64,000 nucleotides of DNA from NCBI GenBank assembly GCA_015847255.1, contig JADLZK010002761.1, forward strand, positions 372,001 to 436,000, in the 5' to 3' direction. Below are positions 1 through 11,220 of the stretch, in pieces (within the stretch, counting starts at the first letter, position 1; the number at the start of each line of letters is the position of its first letter). Source of the stretch: Hyparrhenia diplandra. Lineage: Eukaryota > Streptophyta > Magnoliopsida > Poales > Poaceae. The notes under the pieces were generated by a model, which made no database searches, was not told the origin of the DNA, and was given only the letters and a program-made list of their open reading frames with translations. A program made the position numbers and the translations under genes.

Positions 1-1101
1 CGGTGGATGCGCTACCTGGTTGAATCCCATGGCAAACTGCTAATGATCCGCAGAGAATATTCTAACGAAAGAGATGGCATTGCTGTGGCTGATAGCAATA
101 AGTGTCAAGTGTTTGAGGCCGATTTTGAGCAGCGCTTGTGGGCTGAAGTGAGGACTTTGGGGAACAGCCAAGCATTGTTCGTTGGGAAACGGTACACCAG
201 AGCTGTTCACGTGTCTCCCTACGATGTTTCAAGAGACTGTATCTTCTTTGTGGCTGATAATCTATGGTGGGATGTGAATCAAAGCACTGAATCTTGTGGA
301 TTATATGACATGAAAGATGAGAAGGTCTATTCACCCTTGCCTATGGTGTCATGGAAGAGTGGGGAAGTCCCAGCAACCTGGACTTTCTCACAGGGTAAGT
401 GCTTTGGTTCTTTTGGTTTTGGTAGGCTTTACAAAAAGCTAAAAATAAAAATACTAGGATGTTTTATGAGAAGAAGTATCAAATTATTTCTCCTAGACCA
501 CCTATAATCACTTGCACACATGTTTAAATGTTAAGTCGATAACTCGAGTACTAAATTGTGTAGATCTCAAAAATAATACAATCATACAGTATGAACTGGG
601 TAAAAAATATGCTTATATTGGAATCCAATTAGCTAGCATAGGTGTGCAATAAAACACAGGTCACAAGCACCATACTCATACGAAACTTCTGTTAAATGGA
701 AGCTAAAAGACACTGCAACTTACCTCAAATAGTCATATTGAGGGAGTTTTTATATGAGGGTTATATTATTAGGTTCCCCGTTCCCATAATCATGTGAAAA
801 ATGAATTGATTTTTTGTTTTCTAGATGAATATAACAGGGATATGATAGTTAAAATGTGTCTTTTGTCTTCAAGATATCTCTGTGACCCTAGAGTAGGATA
901 CGTACTGATGCAATCCTAACATATGGAAAACATCTTTAATAAACAACATTAGGGGCTGCTTAGAACAAATCTATTTGCATAGGTTTCCATTCAAACGAAA
1001 CGTCTTGGTCGTTTATGCCACATCATGAGCTTCTGTCACTGATGTTTTTTTCCCCAAATGCAGGTGAGACAGATAAGTTGCAAACGGAAGTGGAGTATTA
1101 G
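1..1101 (+). CDS. KIB1-4 beta-propeller (DUF295) F-box protein, 3' part (KIB copy 1)
   Basis: This is the C-terminal half of a KIB1-4/DUF295 protein; its N-terminal part lies before the window. The first exon is open from base 1 to 394 and ends in a donor (CAGG|GTAAGT). A 669-bp intron ends in TGCAG at 1063, and a small last exon, 1064-1101, adds GETDKLQTEVEY and a stop. The exon reads through family hallmarks such as KCQVFEADFEQRLW, TLGNSQALFVG, VHVSPYDVSRDCIFF and YDMKDEKVYSPLP. Family members usually carry an N-terminal F-box and are thought to act as substrate adaptors of SCF ubiquitin ligases; that end is not visible here. The visible part has no frameshift, unlike the other three copies. 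Three close paralogues lie downstream at about 8.4, 13.1 and 33.2 kb with the same exon 2. Whether the whole gene is intact cannot be judged from this window. Confidence 0.82.
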
Positions 1102-1117
1102 TACTTAGCAGGAGAAG

Positions 1118-1870
1118 CAGGAGATTGTGGAACCTGGGGAGGATCCTCTGACGCAGCATCTACTCTACTTTGCTGAACAGAGCTCCCCAAAAAGGGTGAA
1201 ATAAATCTTCAGTTGGTCTTGTGTTCCTGTACGGACAATGGCTTTGATGTTACTCACATGTGCTAATTCACTAGTTATAGTACCTGCATGAAAACAGTGA
1301 TTGTCCTGTTGCCTGGTAGGGTGTTTGCTTTTGTTTGTTTTTGGTATGTGCTCTGGTGTTGCATTGTAGTTGAAACACCGGTCTAATCAGCTACGAATGT
1401 TTTCTGTTTGTATGAGTGAGAGACTGCTTGAGCTGTTGTGGTTTTATTATTGTAATATGACACTTCTAGATTTGTGGCAATGGCTTGATATGTGTGTTTC
1501 ATTCAGACTTTGGGGAAGTTGGTGCATAATCGGCAGTGGTGAATCTGTGTGTACAAATAGAAGGGGATGGTTTGCAGGAGATTGTGGAACCTTGGAAGGA
1601 TCCTGAGTTATGTGTGGAGGGACTTGCACATGCACGAATGGGTTTGATGTTATTCACATGTGTTAATAATTTTGATATTCCTCTCCCTAGCTATAGTACC
1701 TGCATGGAATCAGTGACTGGCCGGTTGCTGGGTAGGCTAGTGTGCTTGTTTTTATTTTTTTGTCACATGGTGTTAGCTAGAGTGCTGTCTTTTGTTGGGT
1801 ATGAATGACTGCTTGAGCAGTGGTTATAATAATAATAATATAATAATAATAAGGCTTCTAGGCTTTTGTT
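1118..1870 (+). repeat. Partial tandem duplication of the KIB copy 1 3' UTR
   Basis: The sequence after the KIB stop codon (about 1118-1480) is repeated imperfectly at about 1574-1870. Shared landmarks in the same order are GGAGATTGTGGAACCT, GGATCCT, TTTGATGTTA(C/T)TCACATGTG, TATAGTACCTGCATG, GACTGCTTGAGC and the CACTTCTAG/GGCTTCTAG segment. The same landmarks follow the last exon of KIB copies 2 and 3, so this is genuine 3' UTR sequence and not a random repeat. A short (TAA)n tract lies near 1826-1852. No additional coding exon was recognised. Confidence 0.65.
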
Positions 1871-2349
1871 AACTTTGGCCTAGGCTAAGCAAGAGGTGGC
1901 TCAGTCTTTTTGTACAATCAATCTTACCGAGAACATAAATGAGATTGCGATGCAGGTGAGGCTAACAAAAATAGATGGACAGTTTATACCTTGCTACTTG
2001 GTATTCGGTTAATATTCGGTTGAAGGCCAGGAACAGGGAAGATATCTTTAATAAAATTTTTAATGCTCGCACTGACATTCTTACTAAAAGAATGGCTGAC
2101 TTTTGAAAAATTGAGGCTATTCTTTATCCTCACCTTGAGGCATCCCTCACTGAGTTCTACATACCCATCACCATTCAGATCTCCTTATCATCAGTAGAAG
2201 TATAACAGAGTCAAGGCACACTACACCTTTGCTTGTGAACACCGACTATAATTACATAATTGTTCATCGCTGGTGAACACTAACATCAAAAATCAAACCA
2301 AGGTTCTTAATCAGGAATCCTTTTTTTTTCTCTCCATGATCTTTCAATA
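1871..2349. other. Intergenic, no gene recognised
   Basis: AT-rich spacer between the KIB copy 1 3' UTR and the duplicated end of the F-box/FBD gene. I see no splice-bounded coding segment and no clear transposon termini. Confidence 0.5.
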
Positions 2350-2742
2350 AAGTTTGATAAAACAGCAATATGCATGTCTTCATCAGCATCAGCTAGCAAA
2401 ATACAAGAAAAGCAGCTAACAATTAAAAGAGACATTGACTGAGACTATGGTAACAAAAAGAAAATCTTATTTAACAAAATGTAGTTACGAGATATATTTA
2501 TCATCTATACCTAAATACTATCATGCAAGGCGTGTCTACATTGGGACCTTGCAGCTCAAGAATAAAAATAACAAAGCTTCAACTTTCATAAACAACATAC
2601 AAAACATATATATTGGATCTCAACATTTGTCTTTTAAGATCTGCTAGCATTCATTTTGGCGATCTCATACAGTACGGTTCAATGGTTCATAAGAAGAAAC
2701 ACATAACGCATAAAAAAGTGCCTAAAGTGACAACTTGGCGTG

Positions 2743-3062
2743 CTAGTCCTTAGGTGCATATAACACCTTAAAACCGTTCTCATCATATCGGTAAATTTTT
2801 ATGCATACTCCTGGCCTAGAGAAAATCTGAAATGTTTGGTACAGATCCTTGGCATTGATTTCAGAGATTAAACTATGCAAATTTACTCTCATATCTTTAA
2901 GTTTTGTCCCCAATCAAATAGCCATTTCACAAAAGCAGCTTCATGTTCAGTTCCTCTGCATCCACTGATTTCTACTTCTTCAAGGTGATTCATCAAGAGT
3001 TCCTCTATTTCCCACTCTACCAGCTGAACGCATATGCAATCAGATGAGCATACAGCTTGGGC
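2743..3062 (-). pseudogene. FBD terminal exon, copy A (duplicate), 1-bp deletion
   Basis: Homologous to 4625-4891. It reads NHLEEVEISGCRGTEHEAAF and then WLFDWG, after which a 1-bp deletion relative to copy B brings an early stop. In the other frame the C-terminal part is still recognisable and ends in LYAPKD and TAG at 2743. Confidence 0.6.
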
Positions 3063-3870
3063 CTGACACCAGAAAGTATCAATTTAATAAAATTAAATGA
3101 TGCTTGAATGACAAAAATGAGAGAGCAAATTGTCAGAACACTTTTGAGGTGTGCCAATGTGTTGATATCAAAACTAAAAAAAAAAAAAAAAATCATCCTT
3201 CGAAGAGAAAAGATAACACATAAGAGGAACTGAACATGAAATTCCATGCTATTAACTGCCCAAAATTAAGGAGATTTTGAATCAATCTTAGTGCATGGAC
3301 TTTGAATGGACATAAAAGATCCTTCATATTTTTCACTTAAGCTAATTGCTCCATCAACTTTCTGTTCACTGCCATATTATTTCCTAATCCGGTATATACA
3401 ATACAAAGGTTGATCAGCTTTAGTGCCATCCTACAACTCACCAGAAGTCCAGAACTGTATATTTCAAACAGGCTAACAATCACTAGAAAGAGAGCAACTA
3501 TTTACAGCCCAAATAGTATACCAACAGTTAAATCTATAGAGTAAAGTGCTACCATTGGGAAATCAAATAGACCATGCATCTAACAAAAAAAAAAAACTTA
3601 GAAATGCACCTTTCTATCCATTACTTCCCTGGGAACTTAAATACTGTTTTTACCTAAGGACCATGTCTAACTAAATACAAACGCATGTTTTTCACAAAAA
3701 ACGCATGGATCAATCTACCATGAAAAATAGTATCATAATGCTTTAAATTCATTTGGCTTTCGATATATACTTCAACAGAAATTAATCGTCAAAAAATGCC
3801 TTTTAGGGACCAAATTCTACCCTTTTACTGTGTCTGGAGAGAGTATTAAATAAACAAAGAATAGGTTTAC

Positions 3871-4047
3871 CTCTGATACAGTATTAATCAACTCCAGCTC
3901 CAACCTTCTTATACCAGTACACAATCTGAGAACATGGAATGCGCTGGCCCCAAAGGCATGTCCATTTGCTATTACCCTCAGGTACAAAAATGTAATGTTT
4001 GGGAGCACTGGGATGGATTCCATCATGTACTCATAGTTCTCTATACC
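3871..4047 (-). CDS. LRR exon, copy A (duplicate), open
   Basis: Between the acceptor (CACAG|GG) and the donor (TCAGAG|GTAAACC) the exon reads without interruption: MMESIPVLPNITFLYLRV, NGHAFGASAFHVLRLCTGIR, RLELELINTVSE. It is the intact counterpart of exon B at 5607-5769 but lies downstream of the copy B terminal exon. It can be used only if the copy B exons are skipped or if copy A has its own promoter. Confidence 0.55.
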
Positions 4048-4624
4048 CTGTGTCTTTTCATAGGAAGTAAAACAAAGGGGTTCATATGTGATAGTTAGAA
4101 GAGGAATGAAAACTAAAATGGTTTCAATGATTGTTGCTAGCTAACCATTGTGATCACACACTAAACTGTTGCTATAAGCTAACAAGTTCATTATGGATTT
4201 CTTACTCAAAGCATGACAATTTACGAGAAAATTTGATCCAACAACAATATGCATTTCTTCATCAGCTAACAATTTTACGAGAAAAGCAGCTAACAGTTCA
4301 AAGAGACATTTACTGATATTGACAGTTACGTGATATATTTATCGTCTATACCAAAATACCAGGCCAAGCAGGGCGTGTCTATAGCAGAGGCAGTTGCAGC
4401 ACATGAATAAAAATAACAAACCTCCAACTTTCATGAACAAAATACAACGAATATTGGATCTCAACATTTGTCTTTAAAATCTGCTAGCATTTTGGCGATC
4501 TCATACAGTACGGTTCAATGGTTCATAAGAAACACATAACGCATAAAAAAGTGCCTAAAAGCGACAGCTTGGTGTGCTAGTCCTTAGGTGCATATAGCAC
4601 CCTAAAGTTCTCATATCGGTAAAA

Positions 4625-4891
4625 TTACATGCATACTCCTGGCCTAGAGAGAATCTGAAATGTTTGGTACAGATCCTTGGCATTGTCTTCAGAGATTGAA
4701 CGATGGAAATTTACTCTCATCTCTTTAAGCTTTGTTCCCCAATCAAACAGTCGTTTCACAAAAGCAACTTCATGTTCAGTTCCACTCCATCCAACGATTT
4801 CTACTTCTTCAAGGTGATTCAACAGGAGTTCCTCTGTTTCCCACTCTACTAGATCAACGCATATGCAATTGGATGAGCATACAGATTGCCC
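4625..4891 (-). CDS. FBD-domain terminal exon, copy B
   Basis: After the acceptor at 4892 the exon reads an FBD domain without a frameshift (VEWETEELLLNHLEEVEIVG, then TEHEVAFVKRLFDW, then AKDLYQTFQILSRPGV). It stops at TAA (4625). Compared with copy A, the stop is early: the sequence after TAA still encodes a readable tail ending in APKD and a TAG shared with copy A. The TAA is therefore probably a nonsense mutation that removes about 17 residues. The FBD domain itself remains complete. Confidence 0.6.
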   Translation of the reverse strand, partial: GQSVCSSNCICVDLVEWETEELLLNHLEEVEIVGWSGTEHEVAFVKRLFDWGTKLKEMRVNFHRSISEDNAKDLYQTFQILSRPGVCM

Positions 4892-5606
4892 CTGACACCA
4901 GAAAGTATCAACTTATTAAAATTAAATGATGACTGAATGACAAAAATAAGAGAACAAATTGTCAAAACACTTTTTGTGGTGTGCCAATGTGTTGATATCA
5001 ACAACTAAAAAAATAATTCATTCTAGTAACTTGTGGCAGCAATACAATTTTCTACTAAGAGAAAAGATAACACATAAGAGCATAATTTCTGTTTAAAAAT
5101 CACATAGAATTCCATGTAATAACATGCTATTAAGCGCCCAAAATTAAGGAGATTTTGAATCAATCTTAGTGCATAGGATTTGAATGGACATAAAGATCCT
5201 TCGTATGTTTCACTTAAGCTAATAACATGCTAACAACAACTAGAAAGAGAGCAACTATTTACAGCCCAAATAGTATACTAGTAAAGTGCTACCAGTGGGA
5301 TATCAAATAAACCTTTTTTTTTTTAAAAAAAAAGAAAACATAGAAATGCAGCTTTCTACCCATTACTTCCCTGCCAGCTTAAATAATACCTAAGGACCAT
5401 CTCTTTACTAAATACAAACACAAGTTTTTCACAAAAACAACGTTGATCAATCTACAATGAAAATAGTTTCAGAATGCTTTAAATTCATTTGACTTCCGAT
5501 ATATACTTCAACAAAATTTAATCGTCAAAAAATGCCTTTTAGGGACCAAAATGCTACCCTTTTATGTGTATGGAGAGAGTATTAAGTAAACAAAGAATAG
5601 GTTTAC

Positions 5607-5769
5607 CTCAGATAACTCCAGCTTCAAACTTCTTATACCAGTACACAATCTGAGAACATGGAATGTGCTAGCCCCAAAGGCATGTCCATTTGCTTTTACC
5701 GTCAGGCACAAAAAATTTAATGTCCGGGAGCACTGCCATGTATTCCATCATGTACTCATCATTCTCTAC
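5607..5769 (-). pseudogene. LRR exon, copy B, with 1-bp insertion
   Basis: Bounded by an acceptor (AAAAG|GT) and a donor (TCTGAG|GTAAACC). The first part reads MMEYMAVLPDIKF, but an extra T in a run of six breaks the frame. A shift of one base restores KANGHAFGASTFHVLRLCTG. The homologous copy A exon (3871-4047) is open across this point. Confidence 0.6.
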
Positions 5770-6467
5770 CTTTTCATAGGAAGTAAAACAAAGGGGTTCA
5801 TATGTGATAGATAGAAGAGGAATGAAACCTAAAGCAGTTTCAATGATTGTTGCTAGCTAACCACTGTTGTGAGGACACACGAAACTACTGCTATAAGCTA
5901 ACAAGTTCATTATGGGTTTCTTACTCAAAGCATGGCCATTTTGAGCTGCTTTAAAGACTAGACTACTTATTCTCTAGAAAATACTTTGGCTCTAATGTTT
6001 CTTGAAAATATAATGGAAGATAGCAATTAATCAATGTGCTCAGCAATGTTGGAAGGACCTGCGATCCTAAGCAAACCAAAACATGCAATGACGTCTAACA
6101 ATGGTGGCTTCTTGATATCAGCATCAACAATTTGAAATAAATTCAAAATAGTGGAATGAGACATTTTTTTAAGTAAGCCATTTGGTTCAGTGCACAAGTC
6201 AACTTAGTTTATCCTAAACAAGACTCATAATTAATACTATGACTGAAGTACTTTATTTTCTTGCTTTTCTATGTTTTCTCGACCTTTTGGAGTTAAGTTG
6301 TTATTTACAAAAAAAAAAAAAAAAAAGGCATTGAGCAAACTTTAATTTTGTGATAGCTGAGGACCATTCTTAGTCAGCATGTCACATAGGAACCTTGGTT
6401 TGATAGACTAGCATTGTATGGTACTACGATGGCATAATGGTTCCAGATAATAAAAGTAAGAACTCAC

Positions 6468-7472
6468 CAATGGATACACCATCAGCATTAGAGAAAGACT
6501 TTCGATGGCTTCAAGCGCTGCAAGAGACTCAGATAATACTGATTGAGCAGGTGCGGGGTATCATCAATTCCTCCATAAACAAAATAATAGAGATCTCCCA
6601 GCCGTTGAAGATGTGGCATCTTGCCAATGTGGACAGAGCTCGGGTCATAATAATAATCGCCCATTCAAGATTCAATAGCAGAGGGGCCAAAATGTTGGCA
6701 ACTGGTGGACTCTTGACAAAACAAGATTTCACAGTTAACTCCTTGAGCGTCGGAGCCACAACTATGAGCTGAGACAAGGTCCGCAAGTTGCTGAGCTCCA
6801 TCCACAGCATAGACTCCGAATGTATGGCAAGATCCCTCAGCCCACGGGAGTTGTTAACGGCCAGCTTCTTCAAGCACGGGCGTCGCCAAGCTCGCCTGGG
6901 CCATGGAACCAAACGCGGCTCAGGAGGAGCTCGGTGAGGCGAGCGAAGACACCTGTGACAGGCATGGTGAGGCCCTGATAACGCAGGGAGAAGTGGATCT
7001 GGGTGGCCTTGTCGAAGCAGGGGAACTCAAAGCGCCTCTCCGCGCGGCCTCCTCCTCCTCGCTGTCGTAGTCCTCCACATCTTCCACCGTCGGATTGAAG
7101 GCTCCAATGAGCAGGCGGCCGGAGACGCGGCGCGCAGCGGCGGGGAGCCACACCGCTAGAGACTCGGGGGTGGCGCCGCCGGCCCCGACGAAGAGGTCGC
7201 GGAGGAGCACGTTGTGGAGGTCAAGGGTGTCGCGCAACCAGTGGGGCTCGGCTCGGGTGGCTCGGCGTGCCACTGGGGGGGCTCGGGGGCTTAAAGAAAT
7301 AGAGCCTCGGGAGGAGAGCCCAGACGCGGTTCCAGCGGTGGGAGAGGACGCGAGTCCGGGCGGCGGCGTCGGTGGAGAGCTTGAGGAGGATGAGGACGAG
7401 GACGTCGTCGGGGAGCGCGCTGAGCCGGTCCTCGTCTGCGGCGGCACCCTCGTCTCCGCCACCCAGGTCCAT
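6468..7472 (-). pseudogene. Exon 1 of the F-box/FBD gene (F-box plus first LRRs), frameshifted
   Basis: The start codon at 7472 is followed by acidic residues and a good F-box (LSALPDDVLVLILLKLS). The reading frame must shift near 7290 to reach EPHWLRDTLDLHNVLLRDLF. It shifts back near 7060 for FPCFDKATQIHFSLRY and GVFARLTELLLSRVWFHGP, and again near 6900 for CLKKLAVNNSRGLRDLAIH through LEW. After another shift near 6650 it reads DPSSVHIGKMPHLQRLGDLY. The exon ends at a donor (TTG|GTGAGTT) at 6468. Several shifts lie in C/G runs, so assembly error is a real alternative to decay. The protein order matches grass F-box/LRR proteins. Confidence 0.65.
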
Positions 7473-7800
7473 CTCGAACGGGAATGGGATGTGATTTGGG
7501 GATTTAGGTCACGGACGCTAGCATTGCGCCCGTGCTCATCTGCCGGTGGTGCAGGGGCCGAGGAGATGCGCCGGCCGGCGGTGCGGGGTGGCGAGCAGGA
7601 GGACTAGGGAGGCCGGGGCAGGAAGCAGCGAGAGGAAGGAGAAACGCGGCGTGGAGTCGAGTCTGCGAGTGATGCGATGCGAGTGCGGCGCGGCCGCTTG
7701 GGGTAGTTTCCTAGGGTTACTGGCCGATGGGCTGGGCTTCTCAAAAAACAAGGCACGCATGGCCCAGCCCAGCACAGCCCAACAGGTCCATTTCATCTGA
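7473..7800. promoter_or_regulatory. Head-to-head intergenic region, candidate bidirectional promoter
   Basis: About 330 bp of GC-rich DNA separates the start codon of the minus-strand F-box/FBD gene (7472) from the presumed transcribed leader of KIB copy 2 (about 7800-7900). It contains G/C-box-like runs and GGCCCA-type motifs (TGGGCTT and GCCCAGCCC near 7727-7770), common in plant promoters. No clear TATA box was found for either direction. Confidence 0.4.
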
Positions 7801-10086
7801 CCATATGCTCCGAGTCCCAGAGACTGGCCTTCGTCGATTCCTTCCTTTCCAGCCACAGCAGCGCCACCGGCGAGCGGCGGCGGCCGACGACGCGTCCAAG
7901 GTATCGGCCTTATGCCTTCCTCTGTTCTCCTCCCGCTGTGCCGCCGGCTGTGTTCCTCCATGCTCCGTTGCTGTGCGCCGACCGGATAACCAGCTAGGGG
8001 CGAGGGGCGGCAGTTTGGTGCGGGGGCGGGGGCAGCGACGCGGCGGCAAGCGCTCTCGCTCGGTCCATCGCCCGTCGATCGCGACCGAGGACAGGGACGG
8101 GATGAGTCTGGACTGGAGGGGAGGGGACTTTTTTGTTCGTTTGATTACAACAATGCCACTATAAATTTGATTTGATGAGAAACACCTCTAGATCTCGTTT
8201 ACTATCATGATATTACAATTTACCGGCAACTTGAAATCAGTGGCGGACATAGGATTTCGGAGTAGGGTGACCCATGACAGGAAAATATTTAGTGGGGGAT
8301 CATTATTTTTTTTCATACAAGAGTTTTTAGATAAATATTGGTCCACTGCCAATCCATGCGCACCAGGTGTTTGTTTCTATGCCAACTTAACTCTCTTGTT
8401 TTCTGCTCCATTTGATCATGCCTTTCTCCTATTTGCAGGATGGGGGAGGTCCAAGGATCACCGGCACCGCCATGGTCGGACCTCCCTTTGGGAGCCCTGG
8501 GCCACGGTGTTCCTCCGCCTCGAACAGCGTGCTGACCGGGCCGCCTTCCCTGCCGTTTGTCGCGCGTGGTGCCGGCGGGGGCAGCGCCCGGTGCCGCCTT
8601 CCCCCACCGTCCCCAGTGCGTGGCTCGTACGTGTCCTGGCGGCAGCGCCACCTGCTTCCTTCGTGGCGAGACCTTCCGGCTGCCGGATGGCATGCGCTAT
8701 CACAGCTCTTATGGCGAGTGGGTTCTCATGTCGCGCAATGGCGGCAGCTGCTTGCTGATGAACCACTTCACCAACGCCACCATGCCCCTTCCTAGCCTGT
8801 CTTCATACACCTATTACGAAGAGCCTGTGGAAGTCTATTCGATTCCACACGGAGGTTGGGGCCCCCTGGTTGTACAACAAGGACAAAGGTGAGATATCTG
8901 TAGCCTCCCTAGTTGTGTGCTCCACACGCCTTTTATCGCTGCCATAGTCACTATTGGGTCTGTCAGTAGACTCAGTACTATTGGTCTGTGCCGACCGGGG
9001 GCTGCTGCATGGTCAGTGAGCGCACATGAGGACTGCAGGTACCTCTCAGATATGGCCTTCTTGGAAGGGAAGATCTACGCTACTGATGACACCGATGGCT
9101 TGGTTCTTATAGCTATAGACATTGTGGATGAATTTGACAATGAGCCAAGAGTGTCTCGGATTAAGTACCTCATTGGGGATTCCCATCCCGATCAATACGC
9201 CATGGACAGTTCTCTGTGCCTTACATACTTGAATCTCATGGTGCACTGCTAATGGTCTGCAAAATACTTTCCTATAAAATAGAGTATGGATCTGGAATTC
9301 TTGAGGCTGGTGCTGGTAAGTTTGAAGTGTTTGAGGCTGATCTTGTGCGCTGCTTGTGGACTGAGATCATGACTTTGGGGAATGACCGAGCATTGTTCCT
9401 TGCACGAGGTTGCTCCAGATCTGTCCGTGTGTCTCCCTATCATCTTTCACGGGACTGTATCTTCCACCTGAATGATTCCATCAATATATTTTCGAATTCA
9501 AAGAAATTAGGTGCATCTTGTGAATTGTATGACATGAAAGATGAGAAGATCTATTCGCCCTTGCCTATGGTGTCATGGAAGAGAAAAAGTCCTTGCAACA
9601 TGGATATTCTCACAGGGTAAGTTTGTGCTTGCACTCCTTTTTCTACGAGCTTTATAAATAAATAAAATAAAAAATAAAATACTTTCAGCAAAATCACGTC
9701 ATTTCTCGTCAATGTCAATACTCGTACTTTCTTACCCGCATGTTTCAATGTTCAGTAGATAGCTTGAGTGCTAAGTCATATAGTGCGAAAAATGATGCCA
9801 TCATACAGTTATGAACAGTGCAAAATATCCTTTATATTGGAATCCAATGAGGTGACATAGATGCTTAAAAATACCCAGGCCTCATACTCTTATTCAAAGA
9901 TTTTGTTACATGGAAGCTATAGAAAAACGTGTAACTTGTGCTTGGATGATGTTTCTTTCAAATGCAGGTGAGACAGATAAAGCTTCAGTCAGCAGGTCTC
10001 AGGAAATTGTGGAACCTGAGGTGGAATCTCTGATGCTTATATGTGGAGGGAGTAGTTCTGCTGATGCCTCTACCACTCCACACTGA
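7800..10086 (+). pseudogene. KIB1-4 (DUF295) F-box gene, KIB copy 2, frameshifted
   Basis: A GC-rich leader exon ends with donor AAG|GTATCGG at 7900. The coding exon begins after ATTTGCAG at 8438 with ATG at 8440 (MGEVQGSPAPPWSDLP). The F-box half continues in another frame (TVFLRLEQRADRAAFPAVCR). Propeller sequence then appears in alternating frames: LPDGMRYHSSYGEWVLMSRN, LCRPGAAAWSVSAHEDCRYL, FEVFEADLVRCLWTEIMTLG, VSPYHLSRDCIFHLND. Exon 1 ends at a donor at 9617. Exon 2 after 9967 begins GETDK like the other copies. A frame change near 9585 would make translation stop immediately after the splice, whereas the ancestral frame would run to TGA at 10084. At least four indels make a functional product unlikely unless some are assembly errors. 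Confidence 0.72.
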
Positions 10087-11220
10087 GCAGAGCTACGAAA
10101 AATGGCTGAAAGAAATCGTCATCTAGCCATGTGGTCCCACAATCACACAAATGGCTCCTATGTATTCAGATGTGTTGATTTTGATGTCTTTAGCTTAGTA
10201 CCTGGATGAAAACAATGACTGCCTATTGCCTGATATGGTGCTTGTTTCTATGTGCTAGTTGCTTGAAACCCCCTATCTAAGTTGGGTATGAATGACTACT
10301 TGAACACTTGTTTCTATGTAAATGCTTGTGTGCTTGTGTCCTCGTTTCTAAATCCTGGTCGCTTTGGTGTGGTTTGATTTTGTGTGCTTCGGACTTTTTG
10401 GGACGTTGCTGAATCATCTATGGAGGATGGTCATGTATGTAGCCTGCCCTGATATCGCCTCAATGTTTCCTTTTGGGTTTGTGTCTATGATGAGGAACTG
10501 CTGGAGATGGACCGAAATTCAGTCTGAGCTGCACACACCTGTCTGGTGATCTGTAGACTAAAAATCACAGCTGGTTATTCTTGTGTGATTATGTATCTGA
10601 CCATTACAACCGAAGGTGTGCAATAATTTCTGCAGTTGTGTTTGTCAAAAGTAAACTGCTGCTATTCTGTGAACCCCCTTGGCAGCAGCATTCGTGGAGC
10701 AGCTGCTTCTATCCTGTGATGTTTGGTAGGAGCATTTTTTTTTTTTTACCTTTTAGCTTCATTTTTTGACAGAATTTAGCTTCGGAGTTAAGTTTGTGCA
10801 TGTATGCCTCCTGATGGAATAATACATGTCTTATTTTTTTTTTTTTTAAATCAGCCTTAGTTTAGTGCTTGCTTATGAGTTGAAACCATTTAGAGTATAG
10901 CCAAAAACTTCTGAATAATTTGAATCTGTGTAATGCATAAAAAGCAAAGGGAAAAGTCTTTGAATTTCAAAAAATAGGATCTCTGGAAAAAAACGAAAAA
11001 AAAGAAGAAGAAATAGTCTTGTTTTTTTTTTTCTTCATTCAGGTGTTGTTATGGGTCCTAGCCTTGTTTTCCATCAATATGCAAGTTCTTATCATCCTAC
11101 TAAGGAAGAGCAGTGTTTTCGTGTTTATAATGCATTTAAAATGTCAACACACATTCCCCTTTTGCCATAATTTTAGCACTGTGTTTTTTTTTTCAAGTGA
11201 AATGTGAATGCAAAGACGCA
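10087..11220. other. KIB copy 2 3' UTR and spacer, no gene
   Basis: The first 250 bp resemble the 3' UTRs of the other KIB copies. The rest is T-rich and contains several poly(T) and poly(A) runs (near 10738, 10841, 11020 and 11187). I found no convincing coding exon. Confidence 0.5.

Larger units (their letters stand above)
2350..4228. repeat. Tandem segmental duplication, copy A
   Basis: About 1.9 kb containing an LRR exon, an intron, an FBD exon and 3' flank of the F-box/FBD gene. It matches 4229-5945 in the same order. Boundary landmarks are CAGCAATATGCATGTCTTCATCAG near 2362 against CAACAATATGCATTTCTTCATCAG near 4239, and TGCTATAAGCTAACAAGTTC near 4170 against 5890. Confidence 0.8.
4229..5945. 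repeat. Tandem segmental duplication, copy B
   Basis: The second copy of the unit, slightly shorter through several deletions, directly adjacent to copy A. Introns and 3' flank are also similar between copies, so the event was a DNA duplication and not retroposition. Confidence 0.8.
2743..7472 (-). pseudogene. F-box/LRR/FBD-domain gene, disrupted, with duplicated 3' exons
   Basis: The gene reads right to left. Translation starts at 7472 and gives an F-box (residues about 15-55: DRLSALPDDVLVLILLKL, then VLSHRWNRVW). An LRR-like region follows in shifted frames (TPESLAVWLPAAARRVSGRL, FDKATQIHFSLRYQGL, RGLRDLAIHSESMLWMELSN). Later exons encode FHVLRLCTGIRRLELEL and the FBD hallmark LEEVEIVGWSGTEHEVAFVK. 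The family gives F-box adaptors of SCF E3 ligases with variable LRRs and is very large and fast-evolving in grasses. At least four frame changes occur in exon 1, and every copy of a 3' exon set carries a lesion. It is best read as a pseudogene or a badly assembled gene. Introns are GT-AG; the exon order is exon 1, LRR exon B, FBD exon B, LRR exon A, FBD exon A. Confidence 0.75.

Noticed and set aside
6920..7607. Long plus- and minus-strand frames over the GC-rich F-box exon
   Set aside because: Only the frames matching F-box/LRR sequence are real; the others are shadows caused by high GC and few stops.
7095..8164. Plus-strand ORFs across the F-box/KIB promoter region
   Set aside because: Compositional shadows with no domain; the interval is explained by promoter and leader sequence.
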